The position numbers and the translations under genes are program-made. Below, piece after piece: positions 29,501 to 39,793 of a DNA stretch of 42,190 bases (position 1 is the stretch's first letter; every line of letters starts with the position of its first letter). Source of the stretch: Fragilaria crotonensis (lineage: Eukaryota; Bacillariophyta; Fragilariophyceae; Fragilariales; Fragilariaceae); the NCBI GenBank assembly GCA_022925895.1, contig JAKSYS010000554.1, positions 1 through 42,190 on the forward strand, read 5' to 3'. The notes beneath the pieces were generated by a model. The model had not been told where the DNA came from. It worked only from the letters and a program-made list of their open reading frames with translations, and searched no databases.

Positions 29501-29934
29501 AGACGAATGCACAGCAATGGAGTAATCTCCTCCACGTCAGTGGTGGCGCCCTAGAACTCTCGAAGTGCTCATGCCATGTTTTGCAGTGGTTATTCTCCAT
29601 GCAGGGAGCCCCGGTTCTTGCACCGAAGACGGATGTCCACCAGCAGTTCTTGAAAGTACACGATCCAGCAACCGGGATATTACACGATCTTCAGTTACTC
29701 TCGCCATATCAAGCACACAAGACATTGGGACACTATAAGGATCCAGCAGGAACGCAGACGGAACAGTACAAGCGACTGAAATCAAAAAGCGACGACCTCA
29801 CAACCTTTCTTTGGAAGTGCCCGTTGACAAAGCTCGAAACGTGGACATTCTACTATGCTTGTTACGTCCCGAGTGTGACCTATCCACTCTCATGCTCTTC
29901 CATTTCTCGGCAGCGGTTAGAAAGCGTCCAGTAA
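26581..29934 (+). CDS. LINE III ORF2: endonuclease and reverse transcriptase
   Basis: 1117 codons in one frame. The exonuclease-endonuclease-phosphatase domain is complete: SINVNGI (78-84), CAQEHN with the catalytic Glu (109-114), GDFNEH (257-262), RLDYALAN (301-308) and SDHRGY (329-334). A basic, Lys/Glu-rich helical linker (about 480-550) leads to the RT: SPSGMHLGHYKAL, motif A YDATACYDRI near 838, motif B GTGQGSANSP near 898 and FVDD near 945. It would nick the target and prime cDNA synthesis. The frame ends early after RLESVQ, where copies I and II carry about 13 more residues before a conserved block, so a deletion of about 40 bp has shifted the frame at 29931. Translation probably begins by re-initiation at ATGA 26581. 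Confidence 0.9.
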   Translation: MSSLSDEVQPQAVPASSSPTTLLEDAKLKWRQLFSGSEPRDPIGIHRQSSPTLKNLRTNLPWGDPMGPKDPTITRLYSINVNGISLDRRGGTFEDICRSIKEIQADIFCAQEHNLDTSQFKIRSSIFDTARQHWERHRITMGTTPITVETSYKPGGTMIMTVGSLMGRVVKQSRDKWGRWVIQEFTGQGDRRVVIFSVYQPIDKSSQQGKITVAAQQTSLLCLAQVTVTNPRTAFRRDLLAALQSYNQEGILLIVVGDFNEHLGTDPEGMVKIAGTLGLIDLMASRHSSSPPATYARGSKRLDYALANPLASDALISAGYEEFNAHFISDHRGYFFDFDTDMLFGSGTQQLATRAKRGLLSNNVHQVTEYIREKHRILFDHHNASRRVLQLSFPGNRHEYAERLDSDVLSASLAAEAKTRRVGEPAWSVELAQARKVVSILKKHLSSLKTGYDNSDKLTRAIAELDVPFELPPSKVTCSRALRAAETRVKEIVADSYQQRDQERRKKIEDLEASQDKADKTKAKILRRLKKAEDLKELFRKLKHVQGQKTRQGVTRIEIPLHPLDDPKTCTEWTQVEVPTDILRLLQERNRKHFGQAHGTPFTIPPLAEELGFKGDGKIGDDILHGTYSPSHVLDDNVQLLLRHLHHVHDIAETPSFPTISDDEFCAKLRVWAESTTTSPSGMHLGHYKALIARHSYSSDALDEELSQEFRDNRDELNRMQNELRAVHLALLNYALERGYSYRRWQTIANTILFKDEDNVRLHRTRVIHIYEADFNLALGIKWRIAMYQAEALAVLNEGQFGSRPRRNATDPVFMEELQCEISRATRKPVVLTNYDATACYDRIIPSIGMLVSRKFGVPFQVTQTNAETLEKAEYRIRTELGLAPTGYSHSDDMPIYGTGQGSANSPAIWCFLSSCLFDSYDEIAQPATYVSPDNSTSVSIGMVGFVDDCNGQTNTFLSDGSEATLSVVLQHAQTNAQQWSNLLHVSGGALELSKCSCHVLQWLFSMQGAPVLAPKTDVHQQFLKVHDPATGILHDLQLLSPYQAHKTLGHYKDPAGTQTEQYKRLKSKSDDLTTFLWKCPLTKLETWTFYYACYVPSVTYPLSCSSISRQRLESVQ

Positions 29935-30064
29935 TCGAAATACCAAACGCGAAATCCTATATGGTCCACTCGAATTGGGGGGAGCTAACTTTCGGCATCT
30001 CTATGTGGAACAAGGAGTCGGACAGATTGGTCTTTTCATTCAAAATTGGCGACATCAGAAGGCC
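29935..30064 (+). pseudogene. LINE III thumb fragment before the transposon insertion
   Basis: Out of phase with ORF2, this stretch reads NRNTKREILYGPLELGG and RHLYVEQGVGQ, matching NRNTKREVLFGPLDLGGADF in copy I. It continues to WRHQ at the insertion point. It shows that the LINE coding region continues past the ORF2 stop and is then cut at the palindrome CATCAGAA-GGCC. Confidence 0.75.
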
Positions 30065-30079
30065 GCTTTTGTTAACTAT
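30065..30079 (+). repeat. Left TIR of the 9.7-kb transposon
   Basis: GCTTTTGTTAACTAT. With the palindromic target half CATCAGAAGGCC in front, the inverted match to the right end extends to about 27 bp. Confidence 0.7.
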
Positions 30080-30555
30080 GTCAAAAAATGGTTACTTTTT
30101 GGTCGTAAGTCATTAATATATTGCCTAATGTTAACATATAATAATCAAAAGTAAGTATAGTCTTATGATAACTGAATATTATAATTTATGTTTCTACAAT
30201 GTTTGTTTCTTTCCATTGACGGTAAATAATAAGCAGTGAACATCTTCAATTTCCGATGAACATCGTTTTTTTTGTCATGGTAACTTAGACCATACTTCAA
30301 ACAGATATAGTAACATATCTCAAGGCGTCAAACCATACATAACATATTTCAATAAAATATATTGATATTCAAACATTTCTTTTACCATTCCATTATGTAC
30401 GACTTCGTCATGCTGATTGTTGGTATGTCGTTTGACAAGGGAATTATATTCTCACCACCATATCTGGCAGTTCTTAAAATATTACATCGCCTGATCAAAG
30501 AATTGTGCTCGTATTGCAACACTCTTCACTCGTTGTCTATCTTTAATCTACTACT
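30080..30555. other. AT-rich left subterminal region of the transposon
   Basis: No gene. It contains AAAAAATGGTTAC at 30085 (right-end counterpart AAAAAAATGGTAAC at 39744) and an exact ATGGTAAC at 30277. It presumably holds transposase binding sites and the transposase promoter. Confidence 0.5.
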
Positions 30556-33500
30556 ATGTCGACATCACTTTCTGAGGATTGTGCTGTTTGTGGGAAAAGT
30601 TTCAAGAGGCTTGGTGCACCTTGTGCGTAGTTTGGCATGTGGTTCTTATTACATGCCACGCCGCGCTGACACAGATGAGTGTCGTGAAAGTGAAGGCGCT
30701 GATCATGGCACCCGTCCGAATTTGAGATCCTCTTCGTATAGCACTCTCTTTCGTGCACAACGTGCAACTGTAAGAGGAGAGGCGGATGACGAGCCGCCAA
30801 TCATCAATGTGAATGGAGTTGACGACGAAGACTTTTTGTGATGGATGACGATGATGGTTTTCCGAATGACAATGTTGATGAGGAGGATGTCCCCAGTGAT
30901 GCAAGTGAAGGCGAGGAAGGTCCGATGCCGGTGTTTTGGACTTGTATCTGAAACTTTTCCAGCTGCGAGATAACCCGCTAGGTCTTGCGCGTTTTTCTCG
31001 GGAAGAGGAGGTCTTAATTGAGTTATTGCAGCTCCTAAAGGAGCTCCATTGTCCACTCAAAGCGTTTGAGATCATACTCAAGTGGGCTGCAAAATCAAAT
31101 GGTAGTGGTCATACTTTCCGCGAGGGTTGTCAACCCAGTCGCAGCAAGGTAATCGCTAACTTGTACGAAAGGTACAACATGAACGGATTGATCCCGAAGG
31201 AGAAGAAATTGTACCTGCCTTACACCCAGAGAACAGTGTCCATGATTTACTTTGATGCCCGCGAAGTGTTTGCGTCACTTCTCTCATGTCCCACACTTAA
31301 TCAAGACGAAAATTTTTTTGACGACGCAAAGGATCCATTCATCGCACCACAAGCATCGTCTGATGTTGGCGACATCCACACTGGTCGTTGCTACAGAAAG
31401 ACATACGAGGCTCTAATAAAGAAGTTTGGCGTTGATATGCTGTTACCTTGCGTCATAGCAATGGATAAGACACATATCGATATGGCAGGACGGCTCCAAA
31501 TGGAGCCCATAACAATCTCACACGGTCTATTGAATCACACTATGCGCCGCCTCCCAAGTGCCATGCGCATCCTTGATACATCAATCACAGCACCCCCGCA
31601 CCTCCCAACTAGCGCAGATGTTGATTCCGATTTCAATTCTCCAGAAGATCTGGCGGATGATGTTGTGCGAATCAAGAACCCAATTCATCCGCCAACGGTG
31701 ATCTTAGTTGGGCAACGTTACTCCTCAATGAAACACACATGCAGATTCAGTTTATACTCGAAGAGTCTGGATTTTTGATTCTACAGAACAGTGGCTTCAA
31801 ATGGAATTTGCATTACAACAACACCATTCACAAAGTGGTGTTCCACCCCTATGTACCTTTCATCGTCGGCGATACAGAGGGTCACGACCGTCTCTGTGGT
31901 CATTACACAGCAAGATTCATGGAGGTCAAACAGCTTTGCCGAATCTGTGAATGCCCCAGTTACTTGACGGGGTATTCGAAGTCAAAGTTCCCCCACCGTC
32001 TCCCAAAAAAAGTTGATTCCTTAGTGCAGAGGGGCTTGACTGCTGAGCTCCAATCAATGTCTCAGAACTATCTCAAGAACGGGTTTGAAGGCGTCCGATT
32101 TGGCATGCACAATAAGCGCGGAATTTTTGGTGCGTGCCCAGGCGAAATGCTGCACTTGATCTCGCTTGGTTGGTTTAAGTACTGCCTCCAGGCTTTCTCG
32201 GCTCAGGCCGGTCCCAAGTCCCAGGCATTGAAGGATTACGATGCACTGTGCGCAAGTTGGGCTGCACCCTATCAAGGCAGAGTGACCGTGATGTTCCACG
32301 AACAAATTTCTCTCGAGGTTTTTCCTCTGGCTCCAATCTCATGGGACACGAGATGGCGGGATGCCTTTTGGTGAAACTATTCGCATTGCACACGACGTGT
32401 TTCCGCTCCATCTTCAATGTTGGCAAGAAGGTCACCCCAAAAGAAGGGGTCAACGATCAAAGGTTATGTTACAGCAATCATATCGAAGATTGGATAGTTG
32501 TCGTATCCTCCCTCCTGGTCTGGCACCAATGGATGAAGCAGCCAACAATCCCGAAAAAAATGGTGAGGCGCTCCCATGTTGCTGTGCAGTGGTTGATGCG
32601 GTTTGTCGCTGAAGTAGCACCTCGTCCTTCAGGCATGGGAAATAACACCATCAAAACGCACTTGGTCCTGCATCTGTGCGAGGACATTCTGGACCATGGG
32701 GTTCCAGAGAACGTGAACAGTTCGTACGCTGAATCAGCCCACATTCCCTTGCGAAGATAACAACAAGAAACTCGCAGAAACGAGCTGTTTCTTTCACAAA
32801 ACAAGCAGCCCATCGGTACGTTGAGAATCTCGCTGTATCACTTGCTTGGGCAGATGTTGAGAGCGACAAAAGGCAGTGCCATACCAACATCAGGGAAGAA
32901 GAACCAGAGAGAGGAACCAGCAACCATCAATTCGACCCTGGACGTGAATTCCACCTTGTGTGGAAAACTGGTGATGAATTCTCGTGTCGTTGGACACATG
33001 TGCGTAGCGGTCAGAACGCAGAGCCAGTCGTGAAACTTCCACCTTTGGTGTCAAAGTTTCTTGAAACTTCTGCCTGCCCCAAATGCCACAACAGTCTCTT
33101 CGGTGCTTTACCCGTACACAGATGAAAGGGGTAACATGTACCGAGCACATCCATGTTATGACGGTAAACCTTGGAATGATTGCGCAATGATCGACTGGAA
33201 AGGGAGAAGCATGACCTTCCAGCATTCATCCATACATTCGTTGATCTGCGCCAGCTTCCGAGCTCAATCAGAAGAATTGAAGTGAATGGGCAGACAAGTG
33301 TGCAACCTGGATTGTACGCCGTTGCCCACACCTTGACCCAGTTAACCCCACTGACTTCAACACGCCCAATGTCCTCATAGGGCGTTACAAACCCCATTTT
33401 TATTCTCCGACCACAGACAACCAACATTGTTCCTTGTGGATGTCAAGGCGATATCCGCCGCTACTTGGCACAGAAGACATCCCACCATTTGGAGAAAAGA

Positions 33501-33830
33501 AAGCGTCAAGGTGGGATCGGCATTACCTTTTCCTCATCAGAAGGAAAGTGGAATGGTCCCTTGCATGGGACGCAATAATTGAGCGGGAGCATAGTGATCT
33601 GGAAAACAATGTTGAAGATGACACCTGGTTCGAAGAGGATTACGAGACAAAGATGTTGACCACCATGTCTTGCCCGGTAGAGTCGTCTTCGGCGTGAAGA
33701 CACCCGAAGACAACGCCAAGGAGGTGGCAGCAAAGAAAGCAGAAAAGCTTGCCACCAAAAAGAAGAAGGAAGACGAAGCAGCGGCCAAGAAACGCAAACG
33801 AGCTGCGGGAAGGAGAACGTTCGCAAGTAG
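30556..33830 (+). pseudogene. Transposase gene of the 9.7-kb element, heavily frameshifted
   Basis: Coding starts at ATG 30556 with a zinc-finger-like CAVCGKSFKRLG. It continues in another frame (LACGSYYMPRRADTDE) into an acidic stretch. The core, in frames 30936-31778, 31739-32374 and 32248-32760, reads MLLPCVIAMDKTHIDMAGRL, TEGHDRLCGHY, CRICECPSYL, ACPGEMLHLISLGWFKY and HLCEDILDHG. After 32735 it reads RNSQKRAVSFTKQAAHRYVE. Further segments include YRAHPCYDGKPWND and VEDDTWFEEDYETK, and the tail is Lys-rich (KKAEKLATKKKKEDEAAAKK). The Asp in MDKTHIDM and the later Asp and Glu blocks are candidates for a DDE triad. At least six frame changes make it a pseudogene unless some are introns. The layout suggests a large CACTA/Plavaka-like transposase. 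Classification is inference. Confidence 0.6.
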
Positions 33831-33919
33831 TAGACTTATTTTTCACGTTCTTCGTTTTTCAATAGTAACGTGCAGGTCTTCTTGCCCCGCACTTCGTCCT
33901 CCTGGTAACAACGAAGCGG

Positions 33920-36397
33920 TTAAGTCAACCGCCGCAGTAGCCCCTGCACATCACCAGCTCTTTTTTTTCTTGGTACCGTGTATGCGCCACCAATTGCCAG
34001 GTCAGCTGCTGTAGGCTGTCTAGGTACGGCCTTTCGTTCGCCATCAACACCACCCCCATTCGCAGAGGTCCCCATTCCTGGCTCCACTTGCGGTTTCCTC
34101 TTTCTCCCAACAAGGGAAAGCTGTCGAGACACCGCAACAACGTGCTTCGGCAAGCGCACACTGATGGGCTCGACAGCAGCTGCTTCAAGGGTGGCTGCCG
34201 TTGCGATCACCTCGTCTTCAATTGGGTTTTGGGCAACCGTCAATTCATCCCGGTGTTTCCGGCGGCGCCGACGTTTTCGGTTCAAGCGCTTCTTACTGGG
34301 CACCCTTTCCCTCCAAGGATCGGGTCGGAGAACAGGCCGATAATTCGCAGCACACCCAGCACGTCCAGCCTGAACGATCTTTCTTGGCGCAGGTGAACAC
34401 CCCGTAGAGGGTGTTCACGAAGGATGTAGAATCCTTTGCAACACCAACGTAACCGCTGTCCAAGCCATCAGGACATGAAACAGACGTGCAGTGCCTTACA
34501 ATCCTGCCATCCCAGCTGATCGCGATTCCGTGGCCAAGTTTTATGGCCAAACCAGTGAACTTGGTTCCATTCGGTCGCTTGCCTTCAACATTGGGCATGA
34601 TGAAGTACCAGTTCTCCCCAGCCAAGCATCTCCTCTGTCCAACAACTGTACCCTGCGAGGCATCGTTAACGTCAAAGTGAGACGAGTTACCCAGGTTATA
34701 ACTCAGGTCGATAGTGTACGCAACCCGTCGCCGACGCTCCAACACCGCAAGCAGCCCCTGATTTTCCTGCTTAGGAAATCCAGGCGGCGGCGTTGGCGGT
34801 ATTGGCCTGCGTCTTCTTGGCCTGGGCATCGGCCAACAAACGAGCAGTGATGAAGAGATCATCATCAACAACGCCACAGTTGTAGTTGCCGCCGTCATCC
34901 CCATCATCGTCATCGTCATCGCCATCGTCCGCCGTCGTCGTCGTCGTCATCGCTGTCGGAGTCGTCCCAACCAAAGGCAACGCCATCCATTGGTGCCACC
35001 GCCTGCCAGAATTCACCTCCGTGTCTCTTATCACAGAGTACACCTGGGGAAGCAACAGCTCCGACATCCGCCAAGTCCACCACAAGCCCGCGGACGACAT
35101 CCTCCCCAACAATCGAGTTTGCAGCGTACGGAACCTTGTCGTGGACAGCGGGACAATCGACAGAATCGCCCTTCTTCACAGTGATCCTGGTCCCAATTGC
35201 AATCATCCCCCCAACATCAGAAGACTTCGCCCTCGCAGTGCCCTTCCCACCGGCAAGTTTAATTGCACTGCACCTCTCCGTAAGCTCATCCAATAACTGC
35301 TGTCGATCATCACGGGGGTCCATTTTCCCAACGTTCCTCACCATGACAACCGACACCCGATCCGGGATCTCGTCGATGGCGATGTGCACGTCAACGAAAT
35401 GATGCACGTTGGGGTCAATAATCCAGCAAGACTCCGGAAGGTCAGTGTGACGGGCCCCGTCCACGTAGTGCCGACAACCCTCCCTTGCACTGGAGGAAGC
35501 CTTCAGCCGGTCAAGGTATTCGTGGCGCGGTAGTCGGAAGGAACATCCGATAGTCCATGCCGCCGATGAAGTCTGGGGGAGCAGGGCAACTCTCCATCCC
35601 TCCTGGCTTGCCCGGTATACCAACCGTACCTGCTGACCGGGAGCACTCGCCCAGTCGAGCCTCCACGCTGACACTTGACGGGTACCACAAGGCAATGTGG
35701 TATCAGAATAAAACCGCTGCACATAGCTGTCATCACCAAAGGTGTACGATGGCAAACAGTGCTCCGATTCAGTCCTGACCAAGCGAAGCCAGCTCATGTC
35801 GTAAGCCCTCAATGTGCCCTGCAGTCCAGCATCACCAGCGTGGCGATCACGACTGCAGTAGAAGACCCCACACTGGGGTAGGAAGAGGATCACCGCCCTG
35901 AACTGGTAATCCCCATCCGGTGCCCCATCGTCAGGGATGTACGACTGGGCGTGACAAACCGCATGGCCGCCGCCCGATGCAGCAGTCAAAGGAGCCGACC
36001 GGCGGTTCACGATAACGTCCATAACGTAGAATTCGTTCAAAAAATTGGACTGCATCCCCGATTCGGGGAACATGTCCGCAATTGAACGCAGTCGGAACGG
36101 CTCCCACCCAAATGCAGTTGCAACCACACGGATCGGCGTCCGACCACCCAAGAACCCACCGACCAGCCCGCACTCCCCCGGCGCACTCGCCTTCTTCGCA
36201 CGTCGGAACCGTCGCCGGAACGCACGCCTTTCTTCCGGTACGACAGCCATGGACAACAGCGACATAACCGACGAGGGAGTCGGAAGACTCTCTGTCCCAC
36301 GCCTGAGGGGAGGCGATTCCGCCCCGTCCACGATTGCCTGCGACCCCAAAACACGGGGCGACTGCCCTAGATTCCGAACGGACATCGCAGTCGGCAT
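33920..36397 (-). pseudogene. Unrecognised second gene of the transposon, convergent to the transposase
   Basis: The longest frame (34916-36397, 493 codons) starts MPTAMSVRNLGQSPRV. It contains an Arg-rich patch (RRAFRRRFRRAKK), aromatic/Cys-containing blocks (FLPQCGVFYCSRDRH, GCSFRLPRHEYLDRL, CWIIDPNVHHFVDVHIAIDE) and an acidic Asp/Ser tail. It passes, through frame changes in the Asp-codon repeat near 34930 and again near 34770, into AYTIDLSYNLGNSSHF, FTGLAIKLGHGIAISWDGR and LYGVFTCAKK. It ends in a basic segment, KKRLNRKRRRRRKHRDEL, in the frame 33920-34303. I recognise no family. The acidic and basic stretches suggest a nucleic-acid or protein-binding accessory protein, which is a guess from composition. 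The true N-terminus may lie further up (to about 36870). Confidence 0.45.
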
Positions 36398-36597
36398 CGT
36401 CCGGTTCCCGCGGCACCCTTCTCTTCGACAACGTCGAATCTACCCTTCCCGCGACCGCCAACCCCGTCGACTGGATGACATTGTTCGGCCTTCTCCTGCT
36501 GCCTGGCAGGTAAGGTCCGCGCGACGCCACTTCGTTCGACAAGAATGGGATGGTGATCACGCACCACGACGAGGAGACAACCCAACACCAGACCAAT

Positions 36598-36871
36598 GGC
36601 AACAGTCGCGAGCGCGTCCTCCTCCGTACTCTTCGTCCACAAAACGACAATCAACCCGCTGCCTGGCGAGGACTGTGCAGTTGTTGCAGAAGAAACGCAC
36701 GCGGCAAGAAAGGATCGACAACAACGCAAGACCACTGACAACAATTGCGAGCGCGTCCTCCTCCCCGTACTCTTCGTCCACAAAACGACAATCAACCCGC
36801 TGCCTGGCGAGGACTGTGCAGTTGTTGCAGAAGAAACGCACGCAGCAAGAAAGGATCAACAACAACGCAAT
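36598..36871 (+). repeat. Tandem duplication of about 140 bp
   Basis: The segment beginning GCGAGCGCGTCCTCCTCC at 36608 recurs at 36747 (offset 139, becoming 141 after a 2-bp insertion). The copies are nearly identical over the whole unit (CTCTTCGTCCACAAAACGAC, CTGTGCAGTTGTTGCAGAAG). It lies upstream of, or at the extreme 5' end of, the minus-strand gene. Confidence 0.85.
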
Positions 36872-36899
36872 GATCGGGCGAGAGGCTTCATTGAATGTT

Positions 36900-37811
36900 C
36901 TGATTCAATGGAGGTAATGGTGCAATTCTGGTGTCAGAAATTGCATACCAGGCGCATACGACATGGTACACACAACTCTAAGGGACTCCACACCTGGGAC
37001 TTTATTGCAAGCCCTCTAAATAAATTCGATTTTTATCTAACAAATAGACGCTATATTTATTTATGATACGGATATGTGGATTCGATATTAAGTCAATAGT
37101 ACTTCAATGCAAATACACCAAAACCATTGAACAACACAGAACACCAATATTTCAATAAGTGTTGACTTTATTATGCATGTATAATATATTACTTTCCCAG
37201 GACCGTAGTATGCACTGTAACAGCGCTACAATACTACACTGTACATTGTGTAAAATTGCGCACATTTAGGAATCTTGTATCCAAAAGTCATCATGTCATG
37301 TATCATGCTGCCCTAAGTACAACAAGTCACATGTATAGAATTTTTTGGCTATGTATAGCATTTATAAAAGTATATGAATGGAATGTATTTTTAGTCGCCA
37401 ATAACAAGATTTATTGACGTGATTGAAACGCAGGACACTGCAACTTATACCATTACGTGTACAACGATGTACACAGTACCTAGTATGATGCATGACACCG
37501 AGCGAGTACAGTCCATGTGTACCATATATGTATTTGAAAAGCAATACATATCCATATAAGATCATAGAGTAAAAACGGTGGATTATGTATTAAATGTGTA
37601 TGTACATTCAAACAAAATAAAAGCATACAGTGTTGTAGTAAATTGACATGTTTGGAATAAAAAGATACGATATAGTGTAAAGTGAACTTCAAGCAAACAT
37701 AATATTGCAATAATTGATCCATCTCTCATTTTCAATTGATGCGATCTAAAATACAACTTGTTGCTTTCGCTAACACTTCGTCTTGTTGCTTGCTCTATTC
37801 CCTTTGTCAGC
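36900..37811. other. AT-rich region between divergent transposon genes
   Basis: About 900 bp without a supported ORF, lying between the minus gene (ending upstream near 36400-36870) and the + gene at 37812. It presumably contains both promoters. I see no clear repeat or structured element. Confidence 0.4.
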
Positions 37812-39456
37812 ATGTCAAATCCACAGAATCCTGCTCTAGCATCGCCATCTCAGAACCTTCGGAGTTCTTCGCGACGCATTCGCGAACCACCAGCTGACCA
37901 AACACCCGTTCGCGAAACACCGTTGGAGCGTGCCGCAAGGAGAGAGGCAGAGACGAAGAAGGCTGAAAGACGTGCAGCTAAAGCAGCTAAGGCAGCTAAG
38001 GCAGCTAAGGCAGCTAAGGCAGCTAAAGCAGCGGAAGCTGCTGCTGCAGCAGAGGCAGCGGAAGCTGCTGCAGCAGCGTCTACGCAACGGAAACGAGTTG
38101 TTGGCGCGGGGAACAAGAGGAAATATAGACAGAAAAAAACAAAGGAGTCCAAAAAAACGAAAACAACAAAAGTGCATAACACCTCGTCAGATTCTGGCGA
38201 CATTGAGTCGGCGGATGATGATTCTTGTTTTGAACCCACCGATGGCGCTGAAGACGAGGCTGATGATGACGACGACGACGACCAGGCTGATGACGACGAC
38301 AATAATGATGACGGGGCAGAAATTGATTCTTACGTTTCAGCAAACTCATACCTTGACGACGACCCATTGGCATCGCCGGAGGAAGGTAGAGCGGTGCCCG
38401 CGAAGCTACTGAAGAGTCGAGACGCAGTGCCCAGGCAGGCGCAGTGAATCCTCTGAGGACAAGCAACAGCGAGGAACACGGTACGCCACCTCCACCACCG
38501 GCGAGAGCTGATTCCAGGGAAATTGTTAGCAGGATGCCGTTGAAGCTCCAACAGCACAGAAGAATGTTGTACGGAGGATTGTTTTGTTTGTTAAAACACA
38601 CTCTTCCGTCAGATCAAATTCGTTACCAGTACCAAGTCATTTAACGAAGCTTTTCAAAAGGTGCTGGCGGAGGAAAGGCCACGGAATCCATACATATTTC
38701 AGTTGACGTACCAGAATTCGTTCAAGACGGCCTTGAATCAGAAGCGAAGTACGTGTGAGTTGTCTGGCAAAAGATTGTGGTCAAAGCTATCAATACAGTG
38801 TTCAAGAATCGTGAAGAGGAATTCTTCACTTTTGATGAATTCTGCAAGCTAAGACGAGCGACTACCGAAAGAGAGAGGAAAGCGTTTCTCTGGTTCTTCG
38901 ACAGTTTTTGGAGGTGTGTTTGCGGGCTACCGCATGGAATAATGCGAAAACAAAGCAGCTCGTTTCGGAGGCGAGAGACCCCAGTGGATCAAAAATTGTC
39001 AGTGTGAGTGATGAAGCATTTGCGTTGTTGTTAATTGACAATTACTTGGAAAAGTGGAAAACCAGGGCTGGTGAAGAAGTCGCAGCCCGCATCGACTCGG
39101 TAGCAGGTGCGCAGCTGCAATTGCGACTGAAGGTGAGGAGATCACGAGAAGGAAACAAACAAAGACAGCCGGTAAATACACTGGAAAAGCTCAAGGACAG
39201 TGTAAGTGGGGTGGCTGGAGTCCCGAAGGCATCAAACAGTTCAATTCTTCGCAAGTTAGTGAAAGCAGACAGGGAGGCTGACAAGAATTGTGACGACGAG
39301 CCGAAACGGATGGAAAAGTTGCTGATGGATTTCTGCCGGACAAAGGCCGGAATAAAGGACCCACAGGATAACGCAAACCTAGACGGTGCTCACAACAATG
39401 CAGCGGCACGGGCAATGGAGAATGTTGAGGCAGAATGGGACTCTGATGACGACTAG
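37812..39456 (+). pseudogene. Ala/Lys- and Asp-rich accessory gene of the transposon, frameshifted
   Basis: ATG 37812 (MSNPQNPALASPSQNLRSSS) is preferred over the more upstream ATG at 37758, which adds a hydrophobic stretch unrelated to the rest. Residues 50-100 are AAKAAKAAK repeats coded by GCAGCTAAG units, followed by a Lys-rich block and long Asp runs. After 38447 the coding moves through other frames: LAEERPRNPYIFQLTYQN (38661 frame), KAINTVFKNREEEFFTFDEF (38777 frame) and ATAWNNAKTKQLVSEARDPS to a C-terminal helical region with SVSDEAFALLLIDNYLEKW, ending EAEWDSDDD (38908-39456). I recognise no family. Low complexity in the first half and a structured second half suggest a DNA- or chromatin-associated accessory protein, by composition only. 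Confidence 0.45.
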
Positions 39457-39774
39457 GAGTTTGTTTTACTGCCATCCACTTTAAAATGCAATAGAATGAC
39501 TTTCGTATGAACAATATCTGTTGTATTAAGATGAATAACCTAATCAATTAATCAACATAAAATGTAACTATGACTTAACATGAATTGCATAATTACAATA
39601 TATATCGTTGACTTGAGTAAAAATAAATGGTAACTAAAGCGTGCTTTATTTTGAGATAAATTATCCAAACTTACAATATATAATAGAAGTAGTATTTTAT
39701 TGTTCAAGTTACCATTTCTGTTAATAAGTAAAATCTAACTGATAAAAAAATGGTAACACTTAACACCAAAGAAA
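39457..39774. other. AT-rich right subterminal region of the transposon
   Basis: No gene. ATGGTAAC occurs at 39627 and 39750 and inverted (GTTACCAT) at 39708, mirroring 30277 at the other end. Confidence 0.55.
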
Positions 39775-39789
39775 ATAGTTAACAAAAAC
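39775..39789 (-). repeat. Right TIR of the 9.7-kb transposon
   Basis: Reverse complement GTTTTTGTTAACTAT, one mismatch to the left TIR. Confidence 0.7.
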
Positions 39790-39793
39790 GGCC

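Larger units (their letters stand above)
30065..39789 (+). mobile_element. 9.7-kb DNA transposon inserted in LINE III
   Basis: The ends are inverted repeats: GCTTTTGTTAACTAT at 30065-30079 and its complement with one mismatch at 39775-39789. GGCC flanks both sides (30061-30064, 39790-39793) as a possible 4-bp target duplication, although GGCC is itself palindromic and could belong to the TIR. Subterminal ATGGTAAC words occur at both ends. It carries three frameshifted genes: transposase (+, 30556-33830), an unrecognised gene (-, 33920-36397) and an Ala/Lys/Asp-rich gene (+, 37812-39456). LINE sequence resumes on the other side. The family is uncertain; the transposase recalls CACTA/Plavaka-type proteins in general plan only. 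Confidence 0.75.

Noticed and set aside
34293-34343. + strand ORFs over 33978-35300 as separate genes
   Set aside because: They are antisense to minus-strand frames that show better composition and continuity between frames. Only the minus reading gives extended non-repetitive segments.
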